6,131 nucleotides of DNA, taken from positions 1 through 6,131 of the forward strand of contig JALZVZ010000327.1 of the NCBI GenBank assembly GCA_023299945.1, given 5' to 3'. Shown piece by piece: positions 5,428-6,131 of the stretch (its first letter is position 1; each line of letters begins with the position of its first letter). The translations under genes and the position numbers were made by a program. The stretch comes from Altererythrobacter sp. Lineage in GTDB: Bacteria > Pseudomonadota > Alphaproteobacteria > Sphingomonadales > Sphingomonadaceae. The notes beneath the pieces were generated by a model. It was not told where the DNA came from. It worked only from the letters and a program-made list of their open reading frames with translations, and did not search any database.

Positions 5428-6131
5428 GTCTTCCCCGGCTTGTGAAAGGGCGGATCAGATAATCGCGCCAGCTTTCCAGCGGTTCATAGCCGTCAATGCC
5501 GGTTGCGTGGAAAGTCTCTTCCTGCGGCATATGCTGCGTGCCGAAAATCCGATCGTAAAAGGAAAAGAACGAGCAATAATTGCGTCCCCAATGCTCGATC
5601 CGGCGCGAATGATGATAATGATGATAGACATTGTCAGCCAGCACGTGCCGCAAAAATGGCGGAAATGATAAAGCCGAATTGTCCGTGTGCATGTAATAGT
5701 TTGAGATCAAATAGAATGTCGTCAGCAGTGCAACAAAGCTCTGCGGGCTTTCAATCAGAAAGACCAGCGGCACAGTGATGACAGCAAGATAAACCGCATC
5801 CTGCGCCCAATGGGAATAGCTGCGTACGGCGTTCATTTCCTCAATTTGGTGGTGGATAGCATGGAACGGCCACAAGAACGGGACATCGTGCAATGCGCGG
5901 TGGAGCCAATATTCGAAAAAGCCAATGATCACCATGTAGATGATCGGAAACACGACCGAGACTGGACCAAAATCTTCAGCCGAAAAAATTGGCGTAAACT
6001 CTAAAGTGCGTAAAGCTGAAAACGTCGCAGCTTGCAGCATCACAGCGATAATGATGGCCGTGGTCCCATACAGAAGACCCTCGCGATAGCGCCGGCGGAA
6101 ATCTTTAAAACCCAGATGGCGCCATTCGAAG
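5420..6131 (-). CDS. Sterol desaturase / fatty acid hydroxylase family protein, partial
   Basis: The frame is open to the right edge, so the N-terminus is missing; 236 residues are visible. A GTG at 6043 and the ATG next to it lie inside the gene, because the upstream codons (with LGFKDFRRRYREG) continue the same protein. Seen, numbered from the edge: His77-x3-His81 (EYWLHRALHD), His90-x2-His93-His94 (FHAIHH), His148 (MHTDN) and His170-x2-His173-His174 (YHHYHHSR), the histidine boxes that bind the di-iron centre of this integral membrane superfamily, and a C-terminal YDRIFGTQ. Hydrophobic segments lie around 57-72 and 110-145. Known of the family: O2-dependent hydroxylation or desaturation of lipid chains or of sterol- or carotenoid-like substrates. 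The substrate here is unknown. It is the most upstream gene visible and overlaps the rhodanese gene by 8 bases. Confidence 0.92.
   Translation of the reverse strand, partial: FEWRHLGFKDFRRRYREGLLYGTTAIIIAVMLQAATFSALRTLEFTPIFSAEDFGPVSVVFPIIYMVIIGFFEYWLHRALHDVPFLWPFHAIHHQIEEMNAVRSYSHWAQDAVYLAVITVPLVFLIESPQSFVALLTTFYLISNYYMHTDNSALSFPPFLRHVLADNVYHHYHHSRRIEHWGRNYCSFFSFYDRIFGTQHMPQEETFHATGIDGYEPLESWRDYLIRPFTSRGRHD
5430..5436 (-). promoter_or_regulatory. Ribosome binding site of the rhodanese gene inside the hydroxylase gene
   Basis: GGGGAAG on the minus strand lies just before the rhodanese ATG at 5427 and within the last codons of the hydroxylase gene, whose TAA is at 5422-5420. This overlap is the layout expected of translational coupling. 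Confidence 0.55.

Overview
The window holds seven genes, all on the minus strand and closely packed, so transcription runs from the right edge to the left edge. The two outer genes are cut by the window ends. The proteins look alphaproteobacterial and, as an inference from overall protein style rather than any marker gene, Sphingomonadales-like. There is no rRNA, tRNA, mobile element, CRISPR array or integrase, and no gap longer than about 80 bases. Base composition looks moderate and even.

Order of transcription: (1) a membrane di-iron hydroxylase of the sterol desaturase / fatty acid hydroxylase superfamily (5420 to the right edge, N-terminus missing); (2) a membrane-anchored single-domain rhodanese (4864-5427), whose start overlaps the end of gene 1; (3) a small exported Gly-rich protein with one CxxC pair (4450-4782, GTG start); (4) a 685-residue fusion of a polytopic GT-C-type glycosyltransferase with a cytosolic GT2 polyprenyl-phosphate-sugar-synthase-like domain (2359-4416); (5) a DUF547 protein with a twin-arginine lipoprotein signal (1444-2289); (6) a DUF2064/TIGR04282 GT-A-like nucleotidyl- or glycosyltransferase (744-1433); (7) a radical SAM enzyme with a CX3CX2C cluster motif (left edge to 743, C-terminus missing), whose ATG directly abuts the stop codon of gene 6.

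Gaps between genes are -8, 81, 33, 69, 10 and 0 bases. Genes 5-6-7 and 1-2 look translationally coupled. The two larger gaps could hold internal promoters, but I see no convincing promoter or terminator in them.

How they might work together (inference): the set combines a lipid-modifying hydroxylase, sugar activation and transfer across the membrane, a DUF2064 transferase, a radical SAM enzyme and three exported or anchored proteins of thiol or unknown function. This suggests biosynthesis or decoration of an envelope glycolipid or a small glycosylated metabolite. DUF2064 enzymes are known from gene neighbourhoods with radical SAM proteins, including those annotated as arsenosugar biosynthesis. 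The radical SAM protein here does not look like ArsS in the part that is visible, so the product of this cluster is open.
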